From assembly GCA_035622175.1 (NCBI GenBank), contig DASPVV010000235.1, positions 57,462 through 121,461 of the forward strand: 64,000 bases of DNA, written 5' to 3'. Below the pieces are notes generated by a model. That model was not told the origin of the DNA. It ran no database searches and saw only the letters and a program-made list of their open reading frames with translations. This DNA comes from JAFAGX01 sp035622175. GTDB taxonomy: Bacteria > Acidobacteriota > Terriglobia > Terriglobales > Acidobacteriaceae. Shown piece after piece: positions 24,400 to 32,909 of the stretch. Numbering within the stretch: position 1 is the stretch's first letter; each line of letters starts with the position of its first letter. A program made the translations under genes and the position numbers.

Positions 24400-25128
24400 C
24401 TACCGAGCAAGAACCATCAGGCTGTAGCCACCCAGAATGCGCACCGTCAAGTCCTGGGAAATCGCAAAACAGAGTTTCCGGGGTAGTCGGGCGATCTTTT
24501 GCAGCAGGAGATCTCCCAGTTCGATGCACCGCGGAGTATAGAAGTAGTCCACCAGCTCGTATCCCACATCGGTCAGGGTGCGGAGGGCTGTTTCCTTCGT
24601 GAAATAGTGGAGATGCGCGAAATTGTCGCGCCGGTCGAGCAGTCCATTCCTGCGAGCGACCGCTTGTACGGAGAGATCGAGCGGGATATGAAACAGTTTG
24701 TGCTGCCCTTTGGAGCGGATGTCCCGCACCAGGCCGATATAGTCCTCCACATGTTCAAAGACATCGAGGACCAATAACAGATCAGAAAACTCGCCGCTCC
24801 GGCGTATGTCGCCAACCTGAAAGCGCAGCTTGTCGTTGCCACGGCTGGCGCACATTGCGATGGCATCGGGAGAGATGTCATAGCCCCGGCAGACACAGTC
24901 AGGCGGCAAATAGGGTTGTAATTCAGCCAGCACTACGCCTCCACCGCATCCAATGTCGCATACGGTTTTGGGGGCAAGATTCTGTCTGCGCAACATACGC
25001 AGGATCTGCCTGACTTTGAAAGGAGATTCTTCCATGTGCCAGGAAGGGTTGTGCTCGAGGTACGTCCCATCCTCATAGATGCTTTTTCCCGAGTCCGCAA
25101 TTTCTTGACGATCTAGTATTGTTGTCAT
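24400..25128 (-). CDS. Class I SAM-dependent methyltransferase, copy 2
   Basis: A protein of 242 residues, over nine-tenths identical by eye to copy 1 from SIYEDGTYLEHNP onward. Motif I is VCDIGCGGGVVLAEL, with GYDISPDAI and LLLVLDVFEHVEDY also present. Its N-terminus (MTTILDRQEIADSGKS) is probably the ancestral one. Differences from copy 1 include CVCR/CVCW, a two-residue shortening at RRSGEFS, and DRR/RRR; none hits the SAM site. It lies 73 bp downstream of the ATP-grasp gene on the same strand. It could methylate a sugar or acyl substituent of the glycan. Confidence 0.87.
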   Translation of the reverse strand: MTTILDRQEIADSGKSIYEDGTYLEHNPSWHMEESPFKVRQILRMLRRQNLAPKTVCDIGCGGGVVLAELQPYLPPDCVCRGYDISPDAIAMCASRGNDKLRFQVGDIRRSGEFSDLLLVLDVFEHVEDYIGLVRDIRSKGQHKLFHIPLDLSVQAVARRNGLLDRRDNFAHLHYFTKETALRTLTDVGYELVDYFYTPRCIELGDLLLQKIARLPRKLCFAISQDLTVRILGGYSLMVLAR

Positions 25129-25201
25129 TCCCTTGCACTCTCTTGGGGGCAGGTGCCTAGCGCTAAACTCAGCACACCACGTGTGTCGAAGACTGGCTTG
25201 G

Positions 25202-26425
25202 TCAGAAACCCCGTTTGATCATGAGATATGGGATCAGAAGGATTTCCGCGAGACCAGGCACGGGGTCGTCATGAGTGAACACCGCTTCCACTCGGCAGTT
25301 CCGCAAAGAGCGCAGGTAGCTTCGGACATCGAGCTCGCCTTTGAGAAGCGCAATCAGGGATGCAGGAATATCCGTAGTCATCCGTAACCAGCCCACGCCG
25401 GGCGTGCCTTTGCGCGGGGTAACTGGCAAGCCGATCTGGTCGGCGTAGAGCATAAAGCTGAAATCCACCCCCACCTGCGCCCCCAAACTGTGGTAGCCCC
25501 AGGTGCGAGCGTTCACGTCGAGCAGCTTGTATTGACCATCGCGGGGATCCAGCTTGTATTCCAGTTCGACCAGACCGTAGTAATTGATCTCACGCAGAAA
25601 TCGCTCCGACAGCTCTTCCAGGATCGGTATGTCCACGGTCTCGACGTAGGTGCTCGCTCTTCCGAACTGAAGCGGGTGCTGGCGCCGGCGTTGCGTAACC
25701 ATCTTCCCCATCGCCGTGCCGTCGCGGAAGAACGCGCAATAAGCGAACTGATGATCGCCGCCTCCGGGAATGAACTCTTGCACCATGACTTCGCCTGGAT
25801 TCATGAGCTGCGAGGCCTTTTGAAACAACTCCCGCAACTCAGCGTGGCTGTTCGCACACCAAGCTTTTGCCTTGGTGGCATAGAGAAAATGTTCTTTGAT
25901 CGCCGGCTTGATCGCGAACGGAGGGGTCAGGTCATCGAGCTCGCTCAACTGATCCATACGATCGAAATAGTATGTACGCGGGATCGGAATCTTCAGTTCT
26001 CGTGCCAGCTGGTACGTGTTGCGCTTGTCCCACGCCCAGCGTACGGCGTCCCACTCCGGCGTGGGCACACGAAACAGTTTGCTCAGTTCCGAGCGGTTCC
26101 GCGAGAAGGCAGCCACCAGCTCCTCCCGCGTGGGGTAGAGCACCCAACCGCTCAACCCGAGGCGCATCCCGAGCTGCAGCATACCGTCAACGACTGCCGC
26201 CTCATGGCGCAGGTCGCGAAGCCTCACAAACCTGGTGCAGTAGCGCGAATAGCGGGAAATCGACAGCTCGTCGTCCACCACACAGACCGGAACACCCTGC
26301 CGGCCGAGGCTGCGAACAATGCCGAGACCTTGATAATCACCCCCAACCACCACCGCTCCCACGGTCCCCCTGAGGGGGAAGTCGGTGCTTGGCAGGGGCA
26401 GCGGTTTGTGAAGAACCGAACTCAT
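25202..26425 (-). CDS. ATP-grasp family carboxylate-amine/thiol ligase
   Basis: A protein of 407 residues from the ATG at 26425, which lies 4 bases after the stop of the flavoenzyme gene; an ATG at 26473 would overlap that gene. An N-terminal Rossmann-like part (AVVVGGDYQGLGIVRSLGRQG) precedes the ATP-grasp fold: PFAIKPAIKEH, VMVQEFIPGGGDHQFAYCAFF, and the metal/ATP-binding YYGLVELEYKLD-LLDVNARTWG. Such enzymes join a carboxylate to an amine through an acyl phosphate. With FemAB and methyltransferases next door it may add an amino acid or similar group to a sugar; the substrates are unknown. Confidence 0.85.
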   Translation of the reverse strand: MSSVLHKPLPLPSTDFPLRGTVGAVVVGGDYQGLGIVRSLGRQGVPVCVVDDELSISRYSRYCTRFVRLRDLRHEAAVVDGMLQLGMRLGLSGWVLYPTREELVAAFSRNRSELSKLFRVPTPEWDAVRWAWDKRNTYQLARELKIPIPRTYYFDRMDQLSELDDLTPPFAIKPAIKEHFLYATKAKAWCANSHAELRELFQKASQLMNPGEVMVQEFIPGGGDHQFAYCAFFRDGTAMGKMVTQRRRQHPLQFGRASTYVETVDIPILEELSERFLREINYYGLVELEYKLDPRDGQYKLLDVNARTWGYHSLGAQVGVDFSFMLYADQIGLPVTPRKGTPGVGWLRMTTDIPASLIALLKGELDVRSYLRSLRNCRVEAVFTHDDPVPGLAEILLIPYLMIKRGF

Positions 26426-26429
26426 CGGA

Positions 26430-27620
26430 TTATCGGGTTCCGTTGCGATGGGGGAAGGAGTGGAGAAGCTCATGGGCAGCAAACTCGGTTCCGGAAACAA
26501 AACCGAGCAGCGGTCCAAAGCTCCAGGCTGCGGGTTTGCCAAGGAAGTGTAACCCGGGGACCGAGCATTCCAGTCCGCGTTGCAACACCGGATAACCGTT
26601 GACGGTTTCGAGCCGCTGCAACACCGGCCCAGACAGGAATTCATAGCGCGAGACGTCGACGCGGTATCCGGTAGCGAGCAGGGCGTGATCGATCAACCGC
26701 TCGGTGCCGTCGTCCAGACGCAGGTGGAGTTGACTGCCCTTCGCCTTGACGGAGAGGAAGCGCCGTCCGAGCGTAATGGGCACTCCCACGAGTCGAGGCT
26801 GCAGCCATCCTGCTCCTGCCGGGCGAATGGCGCGGTACGCCGTGCGATCTTGGAACGGTCGGGGAAATCTGCGGAAGACATGCGGCAGCGCCACCAAGCG
26901 GCTGATGCCCGCCGGCCCGACATCTCGGGGCGAATACAATAACCAGGAAATTGCGCCCAGGTGATGCAGCTTGGGATGCAAGCCTACCCAACGAAGGGTC
27001 TTTTGCCGGCCAATCACTTCGACCTCAATGCCCGCTTCCTTGAAGAGAGCGGCTGATTCGAGAGCGCTCTGCCCGGCCCCGACCACGACCACCCGCTGGC
27101 CCTTAAACTTTCTCAGGTCTTTTTGCTCGCTGGAATGCGAGGCCAACTCGGAAGCAATGCCGACAAACTCCGCAGGGCGGCGCGCGAAGGTGCCGATGCC
27201 GGTCGCCACCAGGACGCGGCGCGATACAAATTCCTCGCCGTCCGCCAGCGTCACCCTAAATCCGCCGGGATCGAGATCAACCCGGCTGACATGGCGCCGT
27301 TCAAGATGGGGAACGAGGGTGCGCTGGTACCATTGGCCATAGTCAACGAAGCGGTCGAGTGGAATTGGCTTGGATACGTGATTCCCGTTTTGCTGGCAGT
27401 ATGCATCCAGGGTTACCTCCTGCTTGGGATCGGCGATGTGGGAGGCGGACCAACTCGAACGCAGACACATGCCGACGGGCATTTGGTTTTGCCAAAACTC
27501 CATCGGCTCGCCGAACACGCGCGCTTCCACACCCGCCGCTCGCAGGTAGGCAGCCGCGGCGAGTCCGTAAGGACCCGCGCCGATAATGGTGACGTTAGAT
27601 TTCTGCAGGGTGCCTGTCAT
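26430..27620 (-). CDS. FAD/NAD(P)-dependent oxidoreductase, paralogue of 20084-21322
   Basis: A protein of 396 residues. FAD site TIIGAGPYGLAAAAYL at the N-terminus and NAD(P) site VVVVGAGQSALESAALF near 165. The start ATG at 27620 fits the site GGAAACAAGCT and lies 14 bp past the end of the preceding gene; the upstream open frame overlaps that gene. It shares with its paralogue the AGPYGL, FGEPMEFW/FGRPMDSW and final FG--(F/L)--G--FA blocks. It probably oxidises or N-hydroxylates a small molecule; the substrate is unknown. It is tightly packed between the aldo/keto reductase and ATP-grasp genes. Confidence 0.85.
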   Translation of the reverse strand: MTGTLQKSNVTIIGAGPYGLAAAAYLRAAGVEARVFGEPMEFWQNQMPVGMCLRSSWSASHIADPKQEVTLDAYCQQNGNHVSKPIPLDRFVDYGQWYQRTLVPHLERRHVSRVDLDPGGFRVTLADGEEFVSRRVLVATGIGTFARRPAEFVGIASELASHSSEQKDLRKFKGQRVVVVGAGQSALESAALFKEAGIEVEVIGRQKTLRWVGLHPKLHHLGAISWLLYSPRDVGPAGISRLVALPHVFRRFPRPFQDRTAYRAIRPAGAGWLQPRLVGVPITLGRRFLSVKAKGSQLHLRLDDGTERLIDHALLATGYRVDVSRYEFLSGPVLQRLETVNGYPVLQRGLECSVPGLHFLGKPAAWSFGPLLGFVSGTEFAAHELLHSFPHRNGTR

Positions 27621-27634
27621 AGCTTGTTTCCCGA

Positions 27635-28504
27635 CTATTGATTCCTTCCCACCAGCTGCAGAGCGTGTCGGGCCATGCCTCGCATGGCAACTTCGAATCG
27701 CCCACGCCGCTTGCACTGGATCATGGTTTCGAGGAGTTGTAGTTCCTCCCGCGATAATTGAAAATCTGAGGCGGCGCAGTTCTCCTGCACATGCTCAACC
27801 GAATTGGACTTGGGGATGGTCACGACGCCTGGTTTCGAGATACACCAGTTCAAAACCACTTGCGCGGCGCTCTTCGATCGGTTCTTTGCCACCTGCGCGA
27901 TCATGCCATGCGGATCTCTGGCCATGATCTTGGACAAGCCCGTGGCCAGGGGACTGTGGGCAATCAGCGTGATCTTTTGCTGCTGGCAGTACGCGAGCAA
28001 GCCGAGCTCGATGGTGCGGTCGATCAGGTTGTAACGAATCTGGTGGGAGACAATCTTGTGCCTGGTCATTGCCTTCTGCGCATTCCTCAGATCACGTACA
28101 TGAAAATTGCTCACCCCGATAAACCGGACCTTCCCCGTATCGACTAACTGTTCCATCGCCCCCACGGTCTCATCGATCGGGACCGTGTAATTGGGCCAGT
28201 GCAGTTGATAGAGGTCGATGTAATCTGTGTTGAGTCGCCTCAAACTCGCCTCGGCCGATGTGATGACATGAGCGCTACGGAAATGTCGCGGTGACAGTTT
28301 GGTTGCCAGAAAGACCGCGCTTCGATTTCCTTGTATGGCTTGTCCCACAACCTCCTCCGTGCCATACGATTCCGCGGTGTCGATAAAGTTAGCCCCCAGG
28401 GCGACTCCGGCCCGCAGGGGTTCGACTCCTCCCCTATAGTTCCAGGTCCCGAGGCCGCTCATGGGGAGTTGCACTCCGGTTCCGGACAGATGTCTATGGT
28501 CCAT
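27635..28504 (-). CDS. Aldo/keto reductase
   Basis: A protein of 289 residues with the complete AKR tetrad: Asp and Tyr in NFIDTAESYG, Lys in FLATKLSPR and His in YQLHWPNY. The phosphate-binding end is VVTIPKSNSVEHVQEN, which indicates NADP(H). It interconverts a carbonyl and an alcohol in the cytoplasm. Its position at the head of the flavoenzyme/ATP-grasp/methyltransferase group suggests it makes or adjusts a substituent for the glycan. It lies about 70 bp downstream of the deacetylase gene. Confidence 0.92.
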   Translation of the reverse strand: MDHRHLSGTGVQLPMSGLGTWNYRGGVEPLRAGVALGANFIDTAESYGTEEVVGQAIQGNRSAVFLATKLSPRHFRSAHVITSAEASLRRLNTDYIDLYQLHWPNYTVPIDETVGAMEQLVDTGKVRFIGVSNFHVRDLRNAQKAMTRHKIVSHQIRYNLIDRTIELGLLAYCQQQKITLIAHSPLATGLSKIMARDPHGMIAQVAKNRSKSAAQVVLNWCISKPGVVTIPKSNSVEHVQENCAASDFQLSREELQLLETMIQCKRRGRFEVAMRGMARHALQLVGRNQ

Positions 28505-28575
28505 ACTGTGGCTCTATGCGACTGATCGCCCCGACACAAGCTTGAGCTGTCGAGGAACCAATGTCCGGGGGAAGG

Positions 28576-29943
28576 TCATCGGTTGATAGTCTGACTGCAC
28601 TCAGATACTGCGGGGGAGCAGCTATAGGCTATGCGTCCGTTACTCTGCTTTACGTAGGCAACGCGGGCGAGTTCGCTGCCGGGACCCTGCACGTGCCAAC
28701 CGAGGCTGTCCCGGACAAGCTTCATTTCCGCCCTTTGCCTCCACCACTGATCGACCTGACCTGGGGTTGCAATCCAAAGTCCCTTCTTTCTCCTTAACTC
28801 TGCCAGGTGCTCGAGCAGGGTTTCGTAGACAGTTCGTTTCGACGGGTCATTCAGATAATCGGGGTGGATGTTGAAACTTATCAGGCCGTGCTTCTCCATG
28901 ATGAGATCGATCTGCGTCTTCCACAGATCGATCGACTCGCGATTGAGAATGTGAAACAGAGTGTAGTCCTGCGTCGTGGTCAGGGGAAGTTCGAGAAGCT
29001 TACCCACAAAATAGGGCATGACCGTGCAGCACCCGCCGCGTTGCGGGTCCAAATGCGCCACGTTGGGGACCGACATGTCGTAGGCAAAGTCCAAGGCGTC
29101 AAACCACGTTTGTTTTCGATAGAGAACCGCGGTTCGAAATCCCTTGGCGCCAAAGCGTTCCTTGTGGGAATTGATCTTCTTAGCGCGCTCGAGGAACTGC
29201 TCTCTGTCCCGAAAGAGATGGCCATCGTGGTTGAGGTCATGCACTCCTATTTCGAAACCACGTCGGCGAATGGAGTCCAGGAGGTCATCCGTCACTTCGT
29301 AACGTTCTTCGGGAATGATCTGAAACGATCCCTTGATGGCCAACTTGTCTTCCGTGTCCATCAGGTACGGGCAGGCGCGCACACCGCTCATGGTTTCCAC
29401 ATCGTGGGTCATGATCGCGCAACTGGAAGCGCCCTCCGGCCAGAACCAAACGAACGGAATCTCGTCTACGGACTGGGCTTCGAGGCAAAGGAGCATGATC
29501 TGCTCGAAGATCTGTTCGACCGTCCGATCGACTGGCCACCGCGGAAACGGCAAACGATCCCAGTCTCTCAGATACCATTTTTGAATATGCCTTCGGAAGC
29601 CCACGGAAAGAAGCGGGCGAAGCAAATAATAAACCCGGCCGATGGACTTCGTGTCGGCGCGACTCGAGGCCTCTTGCGAGTACAACTCCAGCCGGAGGTT
29701 GTTCACCACTTCATCCACGTCGAAGGGGAGGCATACGCTATCGCCATCGACCGCGGTATCGGACCACGTATCGTGCAAGGTCGCCGTGGGAGACCCGGAG
29801 GGAAGATGTCCGCTGCACCTTCCGTAACAGATCGTGCTCGAACCAAATCTGAAGTAGCCGGTTGATTCCGAAAGTGGTTCGCTCAGCTTCAGACGCACGA
29901 AATTTTCGGGACACCGAAAATACTGCACCATACAGTCATTCAT
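28576..29943 (-). CDS. Polysaccharide deacetylase-family (NodB) protein
   Basis: A protein of 455 residues from the ATG at 29943, preceded by GGCGGAAAACC. The C-terminal two-thirds is a NodB barrel: SCAIMTHDVETMSG gives the catalytic Asp and metal Asp, VHDLNHDGHLF the metal His residues, and ISFNIHPDYL the late catalytic His. The N-terminal third (PENFVRLKLSEPLSES and on) is family-specific. It lacks a signal peptide, so it may act on cytoplasmic lipid-linked intermediates rather than finished polymer. Alternative ATGs lie at 29982 and upstream to 30207. It heads the group running down to femAB. Confidence 0.85.
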   Translation of the reverse strand: MNDCMVQYFRCPENFVRLKLSEPLSESTGYFRFGSSTICYGRCSGHLPSGSPTATLHDTWSDTAVDGDSVCLPFDVDEVVNNLRLELYSQEASSRADTKSIGRVYYLLRPLLSVGFRRHIQKWYLRDWDRLPFPRWPVDRTVEQIFEQIMLLCLEAQSVDEIPFVWFWPEGASSCAIMTHDVETMSGVRACPYLMDTEDKLAIKGSFQIIPEERYEVTDDLLDSIRRRGFEIGVHDLNHDGHLFRDREQFLERAKKINSHKERFGAKGFRTAVLYRKQTWFDALDFAYDMSVPNVAHLDPQRGGCCTVMPYFVGKLLELPLTTTQDYTLFHILNRESIDLWKTQIDLIMEKHGLISFNIHPDYLNDPSKRTVYETLLEHLAELRRKKGLWIATPGQVDQWWRQRAEMKLVRDSLGWHVQGPGSELARVAYVKQSNGRIAYSCSPAVSECSQTINR

Positions 29944-30207
29944 CGTCGGTTTTCCGCCAGCGGTGACGTCGTCATACCCCATGGTTGCGCCGGGAGGCTG
30001 TTCCTGCATGCGATTGCAACCGGAAGAGGCGCCCGTTAGCGGAGCATCAACCCCGAAATCTAAAAATCGAAATCGAGTGATTGACAGCGCTGCGCCAGCA
30101 ACGATCAATCCCGCTTCGGGTTTGTCGCGCACAGGCCTTTTCTTCCAGTCCAAACCACTGCGAGTCCAGTTGTCAGCGCTCGTTCGAGGGGAGGACGCTG
30201 CAACCAA

Positions 30208-30518
30208 GACGAGTAAGCATCCCCGATGACTCTATATTAGAGTTCACAGAGAGAGATTGGCATACCACGATAGTGCCATGCGGCGCGTAGAACCCACGTA
30301 ACCACAAGAACTTGTCAGACCTGGGCAGAACTCATTTTGTCGCGAGAATTTTCGCGATCGCGACCCTGAAGAAGCTGCCTTTTCCCCCGGTTTTGTTGCC
30401 ATCGCGTGGCTCGCCCGCCGCCCTCCTAAGGCCTCGACACGGGGGAACGTGCGCCGACGGATCGAAATGCTAGCGAACCAGCCCTGCCTGACCCTCAGCT
30501 GCCAACCCATCGAAATCC
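30208..30518. promoter_or_regulatory. Intergenic region with two perfect inverted repeats
   Basis: This gap lies between the GT4 gene and the deacetylase group and should contain the promoter of the latter. It holds ACTCTA-TAT-TAGAGT at 30229-30243, an AT-rich 6+3+6 palindrome, and GTCGCGA...TCGCGAC at 30339-30364, which contains three TCGCGA sites. Both are good operator shapes. No coding region was found. Confidence 0.4.
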
Positions 30519-31739
30519 CTATCCGGCGTGCGCCTGTCGACGCTGGTGCCCCGCGAGCCTGTCATAAACCGCCAACAAGCCGGGGACGGAATACTGCCAG
30601 GCAAGACTGGTGCCAACTCGCTGCTGCCCGAGTTTCCCCATCGAAACCCGCAGGGCCTCGTTGTCCATGAGGGTGGAAAGCTTGGCAGCAAAGTCCCGGT
30701 AATCGTTAGGAGTAGCGTACAAAGCGGCTCCCTCAGCGCTAAACCGGCTCTCGGGAAGGTCGAATGCAACGATCGGCTTTCCCGCCAGCATGTATTCCAT
30801 GACCTTCACGAACGTAGAGTGATCGTTATACTTATTGGATGGTTCCGGAGCCACACAGATGTCGGCCGTCGATAAGTAGCGAAAATAAACTTCGGGATCA
30901 TCGACCCATCCCAGAAATCGAATGTTGTTATCGAGGCTGAGCTGATGCGCGAGGCTCTTGACCGACGATAAGGCGTCGCCGTCGCCCACGACGATGCACA
31001 AGAAGTCTTCCCGCTTGCGGTCGCAGCGCAGACTACAGAGGGCTCGACACAAGTAGTCGAGTCCATCTTGATATCCAACCACCCCCACGAATGCGATGAT
31101 GTTCGAAGACTTTTTTCGAAGCTCCGTATCCACGGTTAAGCGGCGCAGTCGTTCCAGTTCCGGACCGTTTCGTACTACCGTTACCTTCGACTCGGCTTGC
31201 CTGCCCCGATCGAGTGCGACCTTTCGGTAGGATTCATTCGTGACAATGATGTGGTCGGCGAGCCGGTAAGAAAGCCATTCCAAGCGAAGCTGCAATCTCA
31301 GAAGCAGCGGGTTGGAGCGAGAGAACCTGGCTTTGTAGAGCTCGGGGCTTAGGTCATGCTGATCGTAAATGATTCGTTTGCCGATGAGTTTGTAGATGGC
31401 GGTCGCCAAAACGATGCAGTCAGGGGGGTTGGCGATATGAATGATGTCAAAGCCCTTCACCAACCCTACATAGGCGCTCAGTACCGCGATGGCGAATGTG
31501 GCGTAGGCGTATTCGAGAAAATAGCCCAGAGTCCCGTGGAAAAAGGAAAGGTGAGGAAAGCCATAAACCGTTACATCTTCAATGACCACGCGCGAGGGCA
31601 ATCGGCTGAGCTCGGGGCTGATTACCGAGACTTGATATCCTTTTTCCTTGAGAGCCTTGGCTTCCTTGCCGACGCGAGCGTCCCGCAAGTAGCTGCAGTT
31701 CTCCAAGATCATGAGAACCCGCTGGCGCTCCTTACGCAT
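30519..31739 (-). CDS. Family 4 glycosyltransferase
   Basis: A protein of 406 residues with a GT-B fold. The N-terminal domain starts RVLMILENCSYLRDARVGKEA and contains IIYDQHDLSPELYKARF. The C-terminal nucleotide-sugar domain has the GT4 EX7E pattern in CVAPEPSNKYNDHSTFVK-VMEYMLAGKPIV. It transfers sugar from a nucleotide donor to the growing glycan at the cytoplasmic face. Its ATG overlaps the TAA of a short upstream frame (ATGCGTAA), which hints at coupling to something now degraded upstream. The gene is otherwise flanked by gaps of 310 and 489 bp. Confidence 0.92.
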   Translation of the reverse strand: MRKERQRVLMILENCSYLRDARVGKEAKALKEKGYQVSVISPELSRLPSRVVIEDVTVYGFPHLSFFHGTLGYFLEYAYATFAIAVLSAYVGLVKGFDIIHIANPPDCIVLATAIYKLIGKRIIYDQHDLSPELYKARFSRSNPLLLRLQLRLEWLSYRLADHIIVTNESYRKVALDRGRQAESKVTVVRNGPELERLRRLTVDTELRKKSSNIIAFVGVVGYQDGLDYLCRALCSLRCDRKREDFLCIVVGDGDALSSVKSLAHQLSLDNNIRFLGWVDDPEVYFRYLSTADICVAPEPSNKYNDHSTFVKVMEYMLAGKPIVAFDLPESRFSAEGAALYATPNDYRDFAAKLSTLMDNEALRVSMGKLGQQRVGTSLAWQYSVPGLLAVYDRLAGHQRRQAHAG

Positions 31740-32228
31740 CGGCAGGACCGGCGGCGGTTTTTGTGACGGTTATGAGCGCAACCGCAAACTCCGAAACGAT
31801 GGCATCTCGGTCGAAATCGACCGCAGCGAAAGGCTCTGCTCGGCGAACTTGGCATTGTGATCCAATGCCCTCTTTCAACGGTGGCTCCGGGTTGATGGGC
31901 GTGAAAGAGCGCCTCGTCCCAAGATCCAGTCAAGGCAGGTTGGGCTGGTCCAAGAACTCCGGGACCGCTGCGGAACTTCCGGTTGTTTTCCTACGTCATC
32001 GGCCATCGGTTCGGGCCAATTGTACAATACCGATGCTGCGGCCTAGAAGTACGGAAGTAACGTCCGCGACAACCCTGCGACACTCCTGCGAGCCTACTGC
32101 ACGCGCTTTTTGCATCCACCGCTTGAGGGAATCACCTCCCAGAACGAACGCGGTCAACAGCGGCGTACCTGGTTTGCCTGGTCACAGACGGGAGAGCCCG
32201 TTCTTGGAACGAGGGACGACACGGAGTT
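31740..32228. other. Gap with possible degraded coding sequence
   Basis: This 489-bp gap lies between the GT4 and cupin genes. On the minus strand a short frame ends in AEPFAAVDFDRDAIVSEF and ..KTAAGPADA with its TAA overlapping the GT4 start. Upstream another frame starts MADDVGKQPEV near 32010, preceded by TTGTACAAT. Joining the two needs a frameshift, and neither resembles a family I know. I treat it as noncoding or decayed. A plus-strand frame across it is an antisense shadow. Confidence 0.35.
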
Positions 32229-32699
32229 TTAGCGAGATTGACACAGCCAGGCGGCAAGAGCCACCATCAGCGGCGATCTTCCGCTCAATCCGCTCATCCT
32301 CAGAAGCTTGCACCATACCTTAAAGCAAAAGCCCAGAGGACGCCACATGGGTTCTTTTAGGACAGCGACCTTTCTGAAATGATCGGGGTGTTTCCAAGTA
32401 CAGGTCGTCCCGGCTGGGAAAAACCCCATATCCCCGGGCCCGAACCTGCGTTGTATGCCTTTCTCGTCGGTCATCAGGCCCTCGCCCGACAATACAAAAA
32501 CCGCTTCGTCTTGATTGTAGTGCCAGCGGTAGCTTCCTGCCGTACATTCCCAAACCACAATATTGGCAGCCCAGTCATGGGTTCTCAGCAGCATCTTGCT
32601 CCGTGTTTGGGGCGTGCCCTCGAGAATCCAGTCCGATGGAATCTGCGATGGTTCGAGCTCCACGTCGGCTAAAGTAACAGCTACGATGGATTTAGCCAT
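32229..32699 (-). CDS. Cupin-domain protein
   Basis: A protein of 156 residues from the ATG at 32699, preceded by CGGAGAAC. One cupin barrel is visible: AGSYRWHYNQDEAVFVLSGEG carries the first-motif His and Glu, and FGPGDMGFFPAGTTCTWKH the second motif. The pattern is of the DUF861/(S)-ureidoglycine-type small cupins, often sugar or small-molecule binding. About 35 C-terminal residues (CFKVWCKLLRMSGLSG and on) form an extra amphipathic or hydrophobic tail beyond the barrel. The substrate is unknown. Confidence 0.8.
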   Translation of the reverse strand: MAKSIVAVTLADVELEPSQIPSDWILEGTPQTRSKMLLRTHDWAANIVVWECTAGSYRWHYNQDEAVFVLSGEGLMTDEKGIQRRFGPGDMGFFPAGTTCTWKHPDHFRKVAVLKEPMWRPLGFCFKVWCKLLRMSGLSGRSPLMVALAAWLCQSR

Positions 32700-32909
32700 G
32701 TCGTTCTCCGATGTTTTCAACCTTGCCAGGTGGGTGGCAACCCGTCGCTCCCAGCACCAACACTGAGAAGCCCATCTATTGTAGCCTGCGGGAACTAACT
32801 CCATACCGAACGCGGCGGAGCTGCTCGCTCGCCCGAGGAGATGGCTGAGCCTTACCGGATTCTCCCACCGCAATGGGGATGAACGCGGTCGCTACCTGCG
32901 CGGTTTTGC

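Larger units (their letters stand above)
23468..25094. repeat. Tandem direct duplication of a methyltransferase unit
   Basis: Bases 23468-24187 and 24381-25094 are near-identical direct copies, about 720 and 714 bp, differing by scattered substitutions and a 6-base in-frame difference near 23880/24787. The similarity continues more weakly past the right ends (TTTCTTGA-GATC-AGTAT about 24260 and 25101). The copies carry the two methyltransferase genes. Between them lies a scrap of a femAB gene. The low divergence points to a recent duplication. Confidence 0.9.

Noticed and set aside
31763..32323. Plus-strand open frame of 186 codons
   Set aside because: It runs antisense into the cupin gene, has low-complexity composition, and no ribosome-binding site or motif.
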